A stretch of DNA of 64,000 bases. Source: Bedellia somnulentella (Eukaryota > Arthropoda > Insecta > Lepidoptera > Bedelliidae). The stretch is from positions 11,966,001-12,030,000 of the forward strand of contig OY755171.1 of assembly GCA_963576735.1 (NCBI GenBank). Reading direction: 5' to 3'. Shown piece by piece: positions 41,471-52,439 of this stretch. The notes beneath the pieces are model-generated. The model saw only the letters and a program-made list of their open reading frames with translations. It searched no databases and was not told where the DNA came from. The translations under genes and the position numbers were made by a program. The stretch's first letter is position 1. Every line of letters begins with the position of its first letter.

Positions 41471-42374
41471 CATCGCCACATCACCCAACAAATCCCGTAT
41501 ACTCTCATTAGTTTCGTACAAACACCAATGAGAAGAAATATGTTTGTATTATTCTACGAGTAAACATGAATTGACGTCACAGTTTTTCAATCCTTAAACC
41601 ATATATTACGACATACTTAACAATGTTATCATAAAAAATATTAGATTCATCTCAGCTTTTACTCCAGTGTTCAGTTGAGTTTGTTCCCAGAAATTACGAA
41701 ACCCTGATCATCGGTTGAAATAAAGCCACTTTCTATTGTCAATCCAACAATACTGTCTCTGGTAAAAGAAGTCGTAATCTCGTTAAAGGTTCTTTTGGAA
41801 GTCCCAAAAGTTGCAAAGAAAAGGTTTTAACTTCACAAACACAAACGCCTAAAGCAACCGGTCTTCCGGAAAAACGTGTGGGAGTTACAGGTTTATAGCC
41901 AGAGATATTTTAAGAGCGTTCTAAATAGAGCAATTAACTAGATAAATGTTAAAAACTAGGGCCATCTTACTGGAGACATTATTCCCGTAGAAAGTGCATG
42001 CTTTTGTTTCCAATGCATTAACTTATAGAATAAATTAGCCTGTTCTACATTTTAATTGTAATAACAAGAAAAAAAGCCTCCCGCGACGAAAATAACTTTA
42101 GAAAAACGTTTATACATTGCATTCTATTAGATTCTATTAGCTGTGTAGTGCTTAGAATAGCACTACCCCGTTTCTTCGTGTATGTAAGACATTATAACAC
42201 TAAGCTATAGCTAATACTAAGTATTATATAGCTGTGTAAAACCACACCCGAGTCACCACATTATTTATTATTATCATTACTTTAAGGCATCACCTCTTTT
42301 TCATTAGGTTTGAAAGTGCAGATGCAGCAGTATCCGTTTTGAGTCCTTCTCCTTTAACTATCCCCTATCCTTAC
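41471..42374. other. Stretch without a gene
   Basis: A short X head scrap lies at 42140-42190 (GCTGTGTAGTGCTTAG). Otherwise nothing is recognised. Confidence 0.35.
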
Positions 42375-43060
42375 CTAAACAGACGCGAATCTTTTAGATT
42401 TTAAAAAACTGTGTGTGTGTATCTTTCTTCTTCTCAGTCGTAACACTCTTGACAGAGTGGTCGTGGTCGTCATTTTGGTTGGGTGACCCGCCGCACAATT
42501 CGTCGCCATTGGTGATCGACCACGCATTCGGGTGCCCTCTACTCTGCCCTGTACCACCAGTCGCTCGATTGACATGCGCCCGCGTCGAGATATATGTCCG
42601 AAGAAGGTTAGGATACGAGCTTGGACTATAGATGATAGGCGCTGTTTGACACCTAGTTCTTGGAGGATTGAGTCATTGGTACGGAACTCTGTCCACGATA
42701 TCCCAAGCATTTTCCTCTAGCACCACATCTCAAGAGCATCAATCCTCTTCTTCTCGCTTTCCCGAAGCGTCCATGTCTCTGCAGCATAAAGGAATATGGG
42801 GAACACAAGCGCTCTGACTAGCCGGGTCTTTGTGGCTTTGGTGATGTTGCGGTTCTTCCATATTTTCCTAAGTCTGTCCATAGAAGACCTTGCAATCGCC
42901 ATTCGTCGCTTTATTTCGTCCACGCATCCGCCATTGTTGGATATCAGCGCTCCCAGATAGACGTATGATTGTACAACGTCACAATTTGCAATTTTCGTGA
43001 CTTCAGGCATGTTGTTGTTGGCACGATCCACAATCATCATCTTCGTCTTACTGCGATTTA
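42375..43060 (-). pseudogene. RTE-type LINE reverse transcriptase, C-terminal part
   Basis: The minus-strand frame reads KMMIVDRANNNMPEV, then VQSYVYLGALISNNGGC, then EIKRRMAIARSSMDRLRKIW, and ETWTLRESEKKRIDALEMWC. After an in-frame TAG (42717-42719) it goes on as RKMLGISWTEFRTN and RILTFFGHISRRG. This is the C-terminal segment of RTE/BovB-like pol proteins often mis-annotated as craniofacial development protein 2. The usual residue at the stop is Trp (TGG to TAG). The upstream RT catalytic core is missing. Confidence 0.85.
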
Positions 43061-44054
43061 TTTGTATCTTTACTTTACTTTACTGTGTATCTATCTCACA
43101 TAAAAAATACTTATCTTGTGAAGAAAAACAAATCTCCTTTACATTTTCTATTTATGGTTAATAAGCACTAAGTAAAATATTTCAAAATAGACTTTTAAAT
43201 TTAAATAATTTTAAAGTAAGAAAGATGAAATCCTAGAATCATAACTTTTTCTAGTTCGATCAAAACAATACAATTAAACAAGTCTGCCTTTGATTTTTAT
43301 ACCAAATCTCATATATATAATCAAGCACGTTCACTACATAATTAATTACCTAGCTATTTATAGGCTGAATTAAATTATATTATACTGTAGTAGAAGGTCA
43401 ACACGTCAAGCGTAGCAAATTAGTTAGTACGTCGGCTTTGTGGAAAAGCCACAAAATCATGCTCGGATTGTTGTGGCGGGAAATTGTGATGCGATACACT
43501 AACTTTATTTCCAATATATAGTTCTGCCAGGTGAACAATTCACCCTTATTTCAGTCCTAACTTCTGTTACAAATTAAGCTCACTCATTACATAATTACAA
43601 TAAGAAACCAATTAAATTTAACTCACGCTAAAATAGTATGGCTACAAGCACACTAAGGTTTCGTAATGTGTTCAGTATTTATAGTAGCAATCAATAGGCA
43701 CTCCCGATTCTAATGGGAATTAATGGCGTGAGTACGTAAGCCTAGCACATGGTTTCAATAAGATGATTAGGATTTCTTTGATTAAAAAGAGGAGAATAGG
43801 TTTTTACAGCTCTTATCTCATATCAGAAAGCAGTTGTTTGTGAACTAATAATTTCTCAGCCACTTTTTGGGATACAAGTTCAGAGGAGCTATTTGGTAAA
43901 TTAAGGAATTGGAGATAAGATTTCAATATCAACGCCTAATGAGTTCATAAAAAGTCCTCAAGATTGGAGTTTGTAAAAACCGGAAAGAGCTACAATACAG
44001 AGAGTGTGCAGCTACATAACAAATATACGCAGACGTTGTGTTGTGTTGCCTTAA
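43061..44054. other. Stretch without a gene
   Basis: AT-rich. CTAATGGGAATTAATGGCGTG at 43709-43729 (20 of its bases) is a lone RTE-like LINE 3' end scrap, like 45590-45620. Nothing else is recognised. Confidence 0.35.
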
Positions 44055-44260
44055 CTTACACACTTGACTTACAACACTTACCCATTTTTTCCGTCGGTGT
44101 CTCAAAAAGGCGAATTATGGTTTTGGGCGTTTTAAGTAATTGATAGGCGACTTCGGTTCGTTGGATACCCAGCACCAAGTTTCTTTTACAATCGTTAGCT
44201 CACTTACTTAGCTCACAAGGTGGAGGAATTTCCGATTCTGAAGCTCATGCTTTCTTTTTT
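44055..44260 (+). repeat. Diverged repeat X copy
   Basis: CTTACCCATTTTTTCCGTCG and the TTGGGCGTTTTAAGTAATTG region fit the 5' two thirds of X with many changes. Confidence 0.5.
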
Positions 44261-44821
44261 AGTTTTTTATAGTCTTGAGGATAGGTAAATATTAAAGATG
44301 TATAAGGGTACAAATATATTGTTTTAATAACGACCAACTATATATATGATACATCGTATGTTCTTATGAAAACTCAGATTATCCCAATCGACATTTAAGC
44401 TTTCCATAAATCTGTATTTCTACTCAAAACTTTATGGTAGATTGTAACAAGGTCAAAGAATGAACATCTTTACTTTACTCGAAAGTGTTAATTTTGTTAA
44501 TGTGGTTTGTAACAGAATGAACGAGATCCTTTTCAACCTTCTGAATAAATTAGAAGAACATTAAGCGCAAAGTCGCGATCGCTTACCTGTGTTTAACGAA
44601 GTTAAGCGTCTCGCAGCAATCCTTGTGCGAAGTTAACTTGAATTAAAATTACATCAATTTGGCTTTCGCATATACTATACTTTTGAATAATTAAGATATA
44701 ATCAGTAAATGTTACAGCAAGTAGATAGTTGCGAAGCGATAACAATAGCAAAAATCTCTAGTACTTTATCAATATGATCGAATTTTTAAAATCACAGTAA
44801 TATAGTCACCATCAATATATG
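44261..44821. other. Stretch without a gene
   Basis: Nothing is recognised. Confidence 0.35.
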
Positions 44822-44935
44822 GATACATATACACATATACTCACGGCTGTAAATCCCAAAAAGGGGTAAACAGCGCGTCAGACTAGAAACTTCCAGCCAA
44901 TTTTGGAAGTTTATAGGGGACAAGATGCAGTATAT
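44822..44935 (-). repeat. Repeat X, 3' half
   Basis: ACACATATACTCACGGCTGT to GGGACAAGATG. Confidence 0.65.
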
Positions 44936-45044
44936 GGATATGGAAAAAATAGTTTGTGAAAGGTAGTCAACAGGCATCTCTTCCACCAAGGGTATATTTT
45001 TAATATGTCTAAAATATATATGTAAAAGTATAGTCTCAAAACTC

Positions 45045-45310
45045 AAAGACTCGAACGTTCACGCCGTGTATCTCCGAAAGAAAGAAAAGAAAGAAAGAAA
45101 GATTATTTATTTGGCAATTAAATAATAATATTACAATCGTTGGGTGAATTACAAAGGTTGCCGAATCGGTAAAAATCGAAAGCGCGGCAGATGAACTGAT
45201 ACTTCTGAATATCACGCGACATTATTTCCACCTAGTGTTGAGAGTACCCACACTTTCCTTTGCTTGGACAGTGTACCTGACAATCTCAATTGGCATAGTT
45301 ACATACAAAA
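45045..45310 (-). repeat. SINE A 3' part, split by an A/G-rich retroelement tail
   Basis: ACGTTCACGCCGTGTATCTCC is followed by a (GAAA)n run and TTATTTATTTGGC-like text (45072-45170). SINE A then resumes at GGCAGATGAACTGATACTTC and ATCACGCGACATT. This suggests a small insertion in the SINE. Confidence 0.55.
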
Positions 45311-45504
45311 TTACATCAAAATTGATGAAAGTACACGTAAGTAATTTTCAAGTAAAAATAGGATTGGCTAAGGTTTAGTGCACTTTGATATGTCAATCCG
45401 TGTTGGTAAAAGTTTAATAACGTTTGTGGTAAAATAAAAAGATTGATGAAATGAATAATAATTATTAGTAGCATTGTTAAATAGATGTATAAAGAAATAA
45501 TAAA

Positions 45505-45637
45505 AGAGCATGTATGAAAAGATTGATGGATGTAAACGAAGCTAGAGAGGTTTGTCAGGATCGTGCGAAGTGGCGATCAATAGTCTCTGCCTACCCCAAT
45601 GGGAACTAATGGCGTGAGTATATGTATGTATGTAGTT
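45505..45637 (+). repeat. RTE-like LINE 3' terminus with TATG-repeat tail
   Basis: The coding end (GCATGTATGAAAAGATTG and GAAGCTAGAGAGGTTTGTC, protein ACMKRLMDV then EAREVCQDR) is followed by GTGGCGATCAATAGTCTCTG, CTACCCCAATGGGAAC, TAATGGCGTGAGTATATG and TATGTATG. The last about 25 bp equal the 3' end of repeat X. Confidence 0.8.
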
Positions 45638-45982
45638 AAATATAAAAATACTTATTTATGTTTTATTTTGACTATCTATACTATAACATCGTTCAATATC
45701 ATGTCATGAACTGTCGAACTCAAAATATTTAAATAACCCTCCAAACTCATGTTCAAATCATTTTTATTAAAATTAGAATATTTTATGAAATATCGACCAC
45801 ACTAATCATCAGAAATGACACGGACCAACTTATGAGACGAAAGTCCAGCGGACTAATCTTTAAATTGACGGTTTTAAATTACCTGTTTTTCTTAAATATC
45901 ACAAACATTACGTTTTCAAGGAGTTTCTGAATGTGAAAGTGTCATATATCATAGGTAATTTTGAAATCTCTCAGAGTATTCA
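45638..45982. other. Stretch without a gene
   Basis: Nothing is recognised. Confidence 0.35.
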
Positions 45983-46140
45983 TTGCTTCCCGCGGTTATA
46001 GTAAGAGGCGTCTTAGGGTTTGTGGGCTTTTTAGGTGATTATCGTACGATGTGGCTGGAGACCATGCCAAAGTGGCTGAGGAATGTCTTATTCTGCAGCT
46101 CTGGCTACCCTCCTTTTAGGTTCGAACACATATATTCTAT
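45983..46140 (+). repeat. Repeat X copy, diverged
   Basis: GTAAGAGGCGTCTTAGGG, GATGTGGCTGGAGACC, CAGCTCTGGCTACCC. The tail is lost. Confidence 0.65.
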
Positions 46141-46194
46141 GTACCTATACGTAAACAATAATTAGATTACAATTATATGACTGCCTTGCTAGTT

Positions 46195-46470
46195 TCCACG
46201 GTGTAGCAAATCACACGTTACCAGTCAGTACCTACGCCTTGTCTTGCCTCGTGCTTCTGCGCTCGTACAGTCCAAGTTAATGTCGCGTGGGAAGTTATGG
46301 CTAAGTCCCGCCATGACAACTTCTTGTACTGCAACCCTATCATGGTTATTTGCTTAGTAACTTTATATTGGAACATAATTATTTGTAGTCTTTTGGTTGT
46401 ATTGTATAGTAATTTAGTATGAGCACTTACCCATTTCTTCTCGCGGTTGTCGTAAAGAGTTTTTTTGCCT
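46195..46470 (+). repeat. Direct repeat unit Y, copy 1
   Basis: GTAGCAAATCACACGTTACC, ATGTCGCGTGGGAAGTTATG and AACTTCTTGTACTGCAACC recur in the same order at 46715-46990. Each copy runs into an X head (ACTTACCCATTTCTTC / CACTAACCAAAATTTACTC). Confidence 0.7.
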
Positions 46471-46714
46471 TATATGAGATAGAAAGAAAAAACTTTATTC
46501 AGTGCACAGGAAAAACACACGAGGTAAAAAATAATAAAAAACACACAAAAGAGTATTAGTAAAAAAAACAGAAAAAGCAGCCATATGTCAGTTTTTTCTT
46601 ATATAATACTTGACCCCATTTTATGTAAATAATGTTTCATGATACTCGTAATTTCCTTAATAATTTGGTGGTAATAATAAAGCATCATCAAAATCCATTA
46701 AAACATACCTAACA

Positions 46715-46904
46715 ATAGTGGCACGCAAATCACACGTGCTCAGTGTGTAGCTACGTCGTGTCTTGCTTCTAAACTAAATGTCGCGTGGAAAGTTATGGCC
46801 CAGCCTCGCCATGCCAACTTCTTGTACTGCAACCTTATAATATTTATTTTCCCATTTACTTTAGCTTGGGACATATTGATTTGTAGTATTTTGGTACTGT
46901 GTAG
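46715..46904 (+). repeat. Direct repeat unit Y, copy 2
   Basis: About 75-80 % like copy 1 by eye. Between the copies (46471-46710) is an AT-rich retroelement tail-like stretch starting AGAAAGAAAAAACTTTATTC. Confidence 0.7.
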
Positions 46905-47125
46905 TGTCTATAGATATATAGTAGTGTCAGTTTGTAGCACTAACCAAAATTTACTCACAGGTGTCGTAAGACTTTGGGATTTGAGATTTTTGAAGTGATT
47001 TTTGAGTTATGCGGCTGGAGACCCATAACCAAGTATCTTTACCTCACCAATTTGCAGAACTGACTGAGCTCTGATTATGTCTTTTTTGAGATTTATAGCC
47101 GTGTTCATATATGTCTGTCTGTTTG
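46905..47125 (+). repeat. Repeat X copy following Y
   Basis: GTAGTGTCAGTTTGTAGCAC to TTTATAGCCGTGTTCATATA. Confidence 0.65.
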
Positions 47126-47374
47126 TATGCCTATGGTTGGATTTAAGGGATTCAGTAGTAACGCCGCAATATGTGAGTTCGGTCTAGTTCATGGAGAGTT
47201 AGCTAATATTATATGTGAATAGTGTTGAGTCATGAGCGCTGTAGGGTTTTGTTAAGTGTTGTATTTTTGATTGATACTTACATAGCCTTTTTCTTTACGC
47301 TTTTTGTGACAGACCTTTTCTGTCTCAAAATAGGTTATTGAATGAAGGATTATAAGAAGGAGTTAAAAAAATAA

Positions 47375-47515
47375 ATGACCGTGATAGCTCATTAATGGTG
47401 TGCTTTGTTTTTAAATTGTATACGGCGAGGGAAATAATCGTGAGGAAACCCACGTACTAATGTTAGTCATGCGACAGTGTTATCGTATTAAACGGCACAC
47501 TTTTGTACAACACAG
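47375..47515 (+). repeat. SINE A, head and inner fragment
   Basis: GACCGTGATAGCTCATTAAT, then ATCGTGAGGAAACCCACG. B box and tail are missing. Confidence 0.55.
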
Positions 47516-47765
47516 TCTAACCAAAATACAATATAATTTATTTGTATGTTGCTTATACAGAAAAACTACAAAATATTCGTAAAAAGCAAAAACTGCGTCG
47601 ATAAACATTAATGACCAATAATTAACATAACATAACATATAACATAACATAAACGTTCACGCCGTCTATCCCCGAAGGGGTTGGCAGAGGTACCAATACT
47701 CCTGAACTCACATGGCAAGCGCCATCTAGTTTCCAGAGAAGGTACCCACGTTTTGCTTAGACAGT

Positions 47766-48246
47766 TGATTACTCGTAGAGGTGAAAATGCGCCGACGTCC
47801 TCTGTCTGGGGGGCTCCGTGTCCGGGAATAGTGAAACTAGCTTGTTATCTCTTCAAATTCTGTATTAGTTGTGTCCATTTGAATAATTGGGCGTTACAAG
47901 TGCCCTCTGTATAACAATAGCGGAGCTTCTAGAATACATAGCAATCGACCGTTAAAACGGTACTTTATTAATTCAAATGTTTCTGGAAGAAACAGAAAGT
48001 TCTAATGTTCCTAACGGTTGTTTTACATTGATCGAGACTATTCTTTATTACGTAATTTACTAGCGACATCTGTTGAGCAATAGTAAATCTAACTTAACAT
48101 ATCAATATCAATATGCCTCTGATGGTTTTAATGTACATACTTTTACACCAGATGTCGCCACCTATAAAATACAGTCCTTTTAATTATATTCTTAACCAAC
48201 CCTTTGGGAAAGGCGCAGCACTATGTTATGATAGTGCGGCTTAACA
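47766..48246 (-). repeat. 3' LTR of the Pao/BEL element
   Basis: Starts TGATTACTCG and ends GGCTTAACA on the plus strand. Differs from the other LTR at about nine bases, all in the first 130 bp. Confidence 0.9.
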
Positions 48247-48728
48247 TGTTCCCCACAAAAGGCAGTGTATTTTTGGTATGGTGAAGTAACATATATGACC
48301 CTGGCCTACCTAACTGACAAGCCTATACTTACTAATCTAACTTTGAATTAAAACACAGGAATAATAAAGATTTATTGGTAAACATAAATTGATTAAAAAC
48401 GGAACATAACTTATATCTAACTAATTCTAAATGTTTTCTTTCTTCATCTGGACTTCCGGCCTTGGGATTTCTTCGTCGGCGTTGTGTCTAATGATCAGCT
48501 TGGAACGGATAAATCTTTAATGTTATATATTCTGGTAATTTTTTGGCTTCTTAAACTTCAGTATTACTTAGTAATCTTCGGTAATAATTTACTGCTAGTT
48601 TCCGCTAATTGAGTTCAGTAATTTAATTCGAGTATGGTCTCGGTGTAAGGGCTCAAATAGTGTGGCGTTCTTTGGATTGCCCTTTCTGATCTCCCGAACC
48701 CTGGACGTCTGCATTCAACTTCCCAAAT

Positions 48729-49028
48729 TTACATTTGTGATGGTAGTGGTAACGGACATATATTGTTGAATGCCCGCTTTATAAGTCCGTTGGCTGTTTT
48801 AATTGTAGCCACTCGACCGACGTCATCCGCCCCGAGGTGAGCTTGCTCGATCTTCCCCAGGCGCCACTGACACGGCGGTGCCCTGCTGTCCTTGATCAGC
48901 ACGATGCTCCCAGGATATAAAGCTGGACCACCGCAGTCAGAAGCTCTGGTATATCTATTGGAGTTGACAAAACATTCTGGTACATCAGTCAGGTCGTGGT
49001 CTGGGAGGGCTGTCAGTGATCGGCCCAA
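48729..49028 (-). pseudogene. Pao/BEL pol, integrase C-terminal tail
   Basis: About 95 residues: GRSLTALPDHDLTDVPEC, then GSIVLIKDSRAPPCQWRLGK, then IEQAHLGADDVGRVATIKTA, and ending ICPLPLPSQ. This is the conserved tail after the integrase core of Pao/BEL elements (GDLVLIK..P..WPLGR..GADG..R). Protease, RT, RNase H and the catalytic integrase core are absent. The tail itself has no stop. Confidence 0.85.
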
Positions 49029-49230
49029 TAAGACGTGAGCTGGTGTTCCGGTTGGGAAACTGTTAGAATTGGAATTGGGTATGGGTTTGGTTAAATAAAG
49101 GAATGGATTGGTTATTAATATGGGTGTTATTTGGTTAATAGGTATAAAGGTTTGTTTAGTTATTGGTACGGTTAAATTAGTTTTTGTTAATTAGTTATTG
49201 GTAGGGTTTTGTTAATTTTTAGATTAATAG

Positions 49231-49642
49231 ATATCGAGTATTTCTATCTGACCGAAAGGCGTTTACGACGCCTCCCTCTTTTAGTGTTTAGGATACCCAT
49301 CCTGAACTAAGACACGTTGTGAGTGGGTAGACTATCGATATAGGTATATATCGAGTAATTATATCTGACCGAAAGGCGTTTAAGACGCCTCCCTCTTTTA
49401 GTGTTCGGGACACAAATCCTAAGCTAAGACACGTTGTTAGTGGGTAGACTATCGATATAGGTATATATCGAGTAATTATATCTGACCGAAAAGCGTTTAC
49501 GACGCCTTCCTCTTTTTAAGCTACTAAGACACGTTATTCGTGGATAGATATTTAGTATATCTGATCGAAAGGCGTTTACGACGCCTTCCTCTTTTTAAGC
49601 TACTAAGACACGTTATTCGTGGGTAGACTATCGATATATATG
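49231..49642. repeat. Four tandem repeats in the LTR element leader
   Basis: Units start near 49231, 49349, 49467 and 49550. Each contains TCTGACCGAAAGGCGTTTA, CGACGCC, CCTCTTTT and AAGACACGTT. The first two are about 118 bp, and the last two are shorter (about 80 bp) and share their own deletion. Confidence 0.85.
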
Positions 49643-49960
49643 GAACGGTATAACAATAAATTGACAATTAACACGGTTTAAATGAAGCACAGCGATAAAG
49701 ATAAGCATTCTAAACGAGATTTTAACGAAATAAAGAGGAATTCAATTACAAATACAACATAACCTCCCAGACAGAGTTAACCCTAAAGGAATGAGGAAAG
49801 ATAGGAAAAAACAACCAACTCACGATTTCAGGCCGATACTTAGCCCTCTCACAATCCTGGTAGCTTCTCAATCTTCTCCTTCGGTGGTTTTTCTGACCCA
49901 AAAACGACGCAGCCTCAGCAGGATTCCAGCTATTTTCTCTCAGGTATTTACTTTTCTTCC

Positions 49961-49978
49961 TTTTTACGTTGGGCGCCA
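49961..49978 (-). promoter_or_regulatory. Primer-binding site of the LTR element
   Basis: TGGCGCCCAACG starts two bases inside the 5' LTR end, as expected for the 3' CCA end of a tRNA primer. The tRNA is not identified. Confidence 0.7.
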
Positions 49979-49980
49979 AG

Positions 49981-50461
49981 TGGTTACTCGTAGAGGTGGA
50001 AATGCGCCAACGTCCTCTGTCTGGGAGGGTCAGTGTCCAGGAATATTGAAACTAGCTTGTTATCTCTTCGAATTCTGTATTAGTTGTGTCCATTTGAATA
50101 ATTGGGCGTTACAAGTGCCCTCTGTATAACAATAGCGGAGCTTCTAGAATACATAGCAATCGACCGTTAAAACGGTACTTTATTAATTCAAATGTTTCTG
50201 GAAGAAACAGAAAGTTCTAATGTTCCTAACGGTTGTTTTACATTGATCGAGACTATTCTTTATTACGTAATTTACTAGCGACATCTGTTGAGCAATAGTA
50301 AATCTAACTTAACATATCAATATCAATATGCCTCTGATGGTTTTAATGTACATACTTTTACACCAGATGTCGCCACCTATAAAATACAGTCCTTTTAATT
50401 ATATTCTTAACCAACCCTTTGGGAAAGGCGCAGCACTATGTTATGATAGTGCGGCTTAACA
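49981..50461 (-). repeat. 5' LTR of the Pao/BEL element
   Basis: Starts TGGTTACTCG on the plus strand; same length as its partner. CTATAAAATACAG near the middle could serve as TATA-like text only on the plus strand, so a promoter was not assigned. Confidence 0.9.
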
Positions 50462-50817
50462 ACAGTGTACTCACGTGATAGGGGGCAGGCCTATCGCCGT
50501 TTTGTACGAATACACTGTCACATGACTAAGTACAACTCAGCCATGTGGGTTTCCTCACGATGTTTTCCCTCACCGTTAGCAACCATGATAAATTAACCAC
50601 ACATATGACTTTAGAAAAGACAAATTGGTGTAGGCCCGTCCCAGGATTGGAACTCACGCCCTTCTGTTTTTCGGGCGGGTGTTCTACCCACTGGACTATC
50701 ATGTCGCTAACCAACCAATAATTACTCGGTCAAAATATACGCTTCAATATAACGAAAATAGTACAGTCTATAAAAATTAAAAAAAACACTTTTTAAAACA
50801 GTAAATACCCAACCCAA

Positions 50818-50890
50818 CCAACTACCCAACTTTTTTCCATGGGTATACGTAAGAGGCGACTCAGGGTATAGGAGCTTTTTAAGGGCCTCC
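50818..50890 (+). repeat. Repeat X, 5' scrap
   Basis: GGGTATACGTAAGAGGCGAC, TAGGAGCTTTTTAAGGG. Confidence 0.6.
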
Positions 50891-51825
50891 CTCGAAAATT
50901 TCACTGATTTTGGTAGTTTTCAAACTCAATAAAATCCGCTTAATGAAACAATCACACTCTAAATAAAATATATGTTCAAGTTCAATATATTTTCTTCAAT
51001 AATGACGGTTCTCATTCGTTTTCAATAATAGTCGACTAAGAAAAAAAATAATTTGTGGGGGGCTTTTTTATCTTAAAGTCTGATATTGCTGTCAGAATAC
51101 TGCATATATGTTATCGATTACGTAATATTTGCGTAGACAACTGAGTAGTCTATCATCGGTATGAATAATTTTTAGTCTTTTCATCCTAATTATGGAGTTA
51201 TAAAGCATTTTCCCTAAATTTCAATGTCAATCTGGAGCGGGTCCCTGTGCGGAGAACGGGGCGGCAGATGCAGATGGCTGTTAGCCTTCATGCGCAGAGC
51301 TTGTGTCGATTTTTTCTGTAATAGAGCTGCTTGCCGCTTCCCGCGCTTTTTAGATAATTTATTTTGGTTGTGCGCAACATAGTCGCTTGTTTTGCTTTAC
51401 ATTATAAGTTTGATAACAATCGTAATATTATCGTTAATTTCATCCTGTTTGGATATTACGAAACGCATTAGGGGCCATACGCTGTTGATATGGGCGTGAG
51501 TTCAAATCTTCTATCCGGGACATGCTTTTTGTTTATTTCTTTCCTCGTAAAATTATTTTGTTTCGGTTATGATGATAAATGCATGATTAAAAATACTGCG
51601 AATAATTCTGTTTTGTGAATACGCTCGTTTTATCCTAATGTTCTGTAAATCCAGCTGAAACAATTATTATATTTTTGCTTTCAATTTATGTGATGTTTTT
51701 ACATCTTTTTTTAGTAAGATTAAAAGTATTGTTTACCTTATAATAACGTCGGAAAATTAAATAAAGGAAATAAACATGTGCAGAAAATCAAAAATTTCCA
51801 ATTAAACAAAAAACTTTTGAACAAC
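50891..51825. other. Stretch without a gene
   Basis: AT-rich apart from 51233-51310 (GGAGCGGGTCCCTGTGCGG), which shares its opening with 54344-54372. A tRNA-like scrap may lie at 51465-51525 (CATTAGGGGCC, GAGTTCAAATCTTC). No gene. Confidence 0.35.
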
Positions 51826-51880
51826 ATACATACTCACGGCTATAAATCCCTAAAAGGGGTAGCCAGAGCTGAGAAATTAC
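51826..51880 (-). repeat. Repeat X, 3' end scrap
   Basis: ACATACTCACGGCTATAAATC to GCCAGAGCTGAG (first 20 bases of the opening phrase match). Confidence 0.6.
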
Positions 51881-52229
51881 AAAAGACGCATATTTATAGT
51901 CTCCTTCTAACAAGAAACTATAACCAAGTATATATTTTCGAATTATTATTATTTATTTATTTATTAAGGAGAAAAAACAGAAAAAGCAAAAAGAATATAG
52001 AATAACAACATATAGAACATAAGTAAATAAATTTTGGTATCTCCTCAACTTTTCTCACAGATAGATAACAAAAACAATCAATACAAAAAAGTTATCAATA
52101 CAGAAAAACAGAAATAAAATATGAAAAAGGATAACAACCACAACGAACATAAATAGACAGAAGTAAATACACAACATTCTTAAGATAAATTTAAACAATA
52201 ATTGTAATAATTAATAACATACACACACA

Positions 52230-52421
52230 TTAAAGACTTTTTAAAATAAGTAAGAACATTTTCTTGCAGCGCTGCTTCGAAAAGCAGAATAAGTCTACAT
52301 CCGTGAAATAGATATTATATGTATCGCACATCCTGCACAAAGGAGCCCTCTTACCTACATTGGTCCTGCTGACCCCTAGGGCGAATACATGTTTATTCCT
52401 TGTAGCGTGACTCGGAACACG
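52230..52421 (-). pseudogene. Retroelement-like C-terminal coding fragment
   Basis: One minus-strand frame of 60 codons reads HATRNKHVFALGVSRTNVGK, then RAPLCRMCDTYNIYFTD, then VDLFCFSKQRCKKMF and a stop. The TRNK..N opening recalls the tail of jockey/CR1-type reverse transcriptases, which end 50-60 residues after such a motif. It is followed by AT-rich DNA (51940-52229) that would be the 3' UTR. Assignment is tentative. Confidence 0.4.
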
Positions 52422-52439
52422 TTATGAATTATATATTAT

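Larger units (their letters stand above)
47766..50461 (-). mobile_element. Internally deleted Pao/BEL LTR retrotransposon
   Basis: Two 481-bp LTRs with TG..CA ends flank 1.73 kb of interior, far short of the 5-7 kb usual for the family. A 5-bp TSD ACAGT lies at 47761-47765 and 50462-50466. On the minus strand the order is 5' LTR, primer-binding site, leader with tandem repeats, a deletion of gag and most of pol, the integrase tail, a purine-rich tract (TTTTGTGGGGAACA) and the 3' LTR. It cannot move without help. Confidence 0.9.
47624..50713 (-). repeat. SINE A copy split by the Pao/BEL element
   Basis: The 3' part is 47624-47765 and the 5' part 50467-50713 on the minus strand. Outer TSD ACCAATAATT at 47614-47623 and 50714-50723. 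The joined SINE is about 390 bp, full length. The tRNA-like head on the minus strand has GATAGTCCAGTGGGTAGA. Confidence 0.85.

Noticed and set aside
49746..49979. Gag-like frame at the start of the LTR element
   Set aside because: It has no ATG (begins at TTG in the primer-binding site) and no gag motif.
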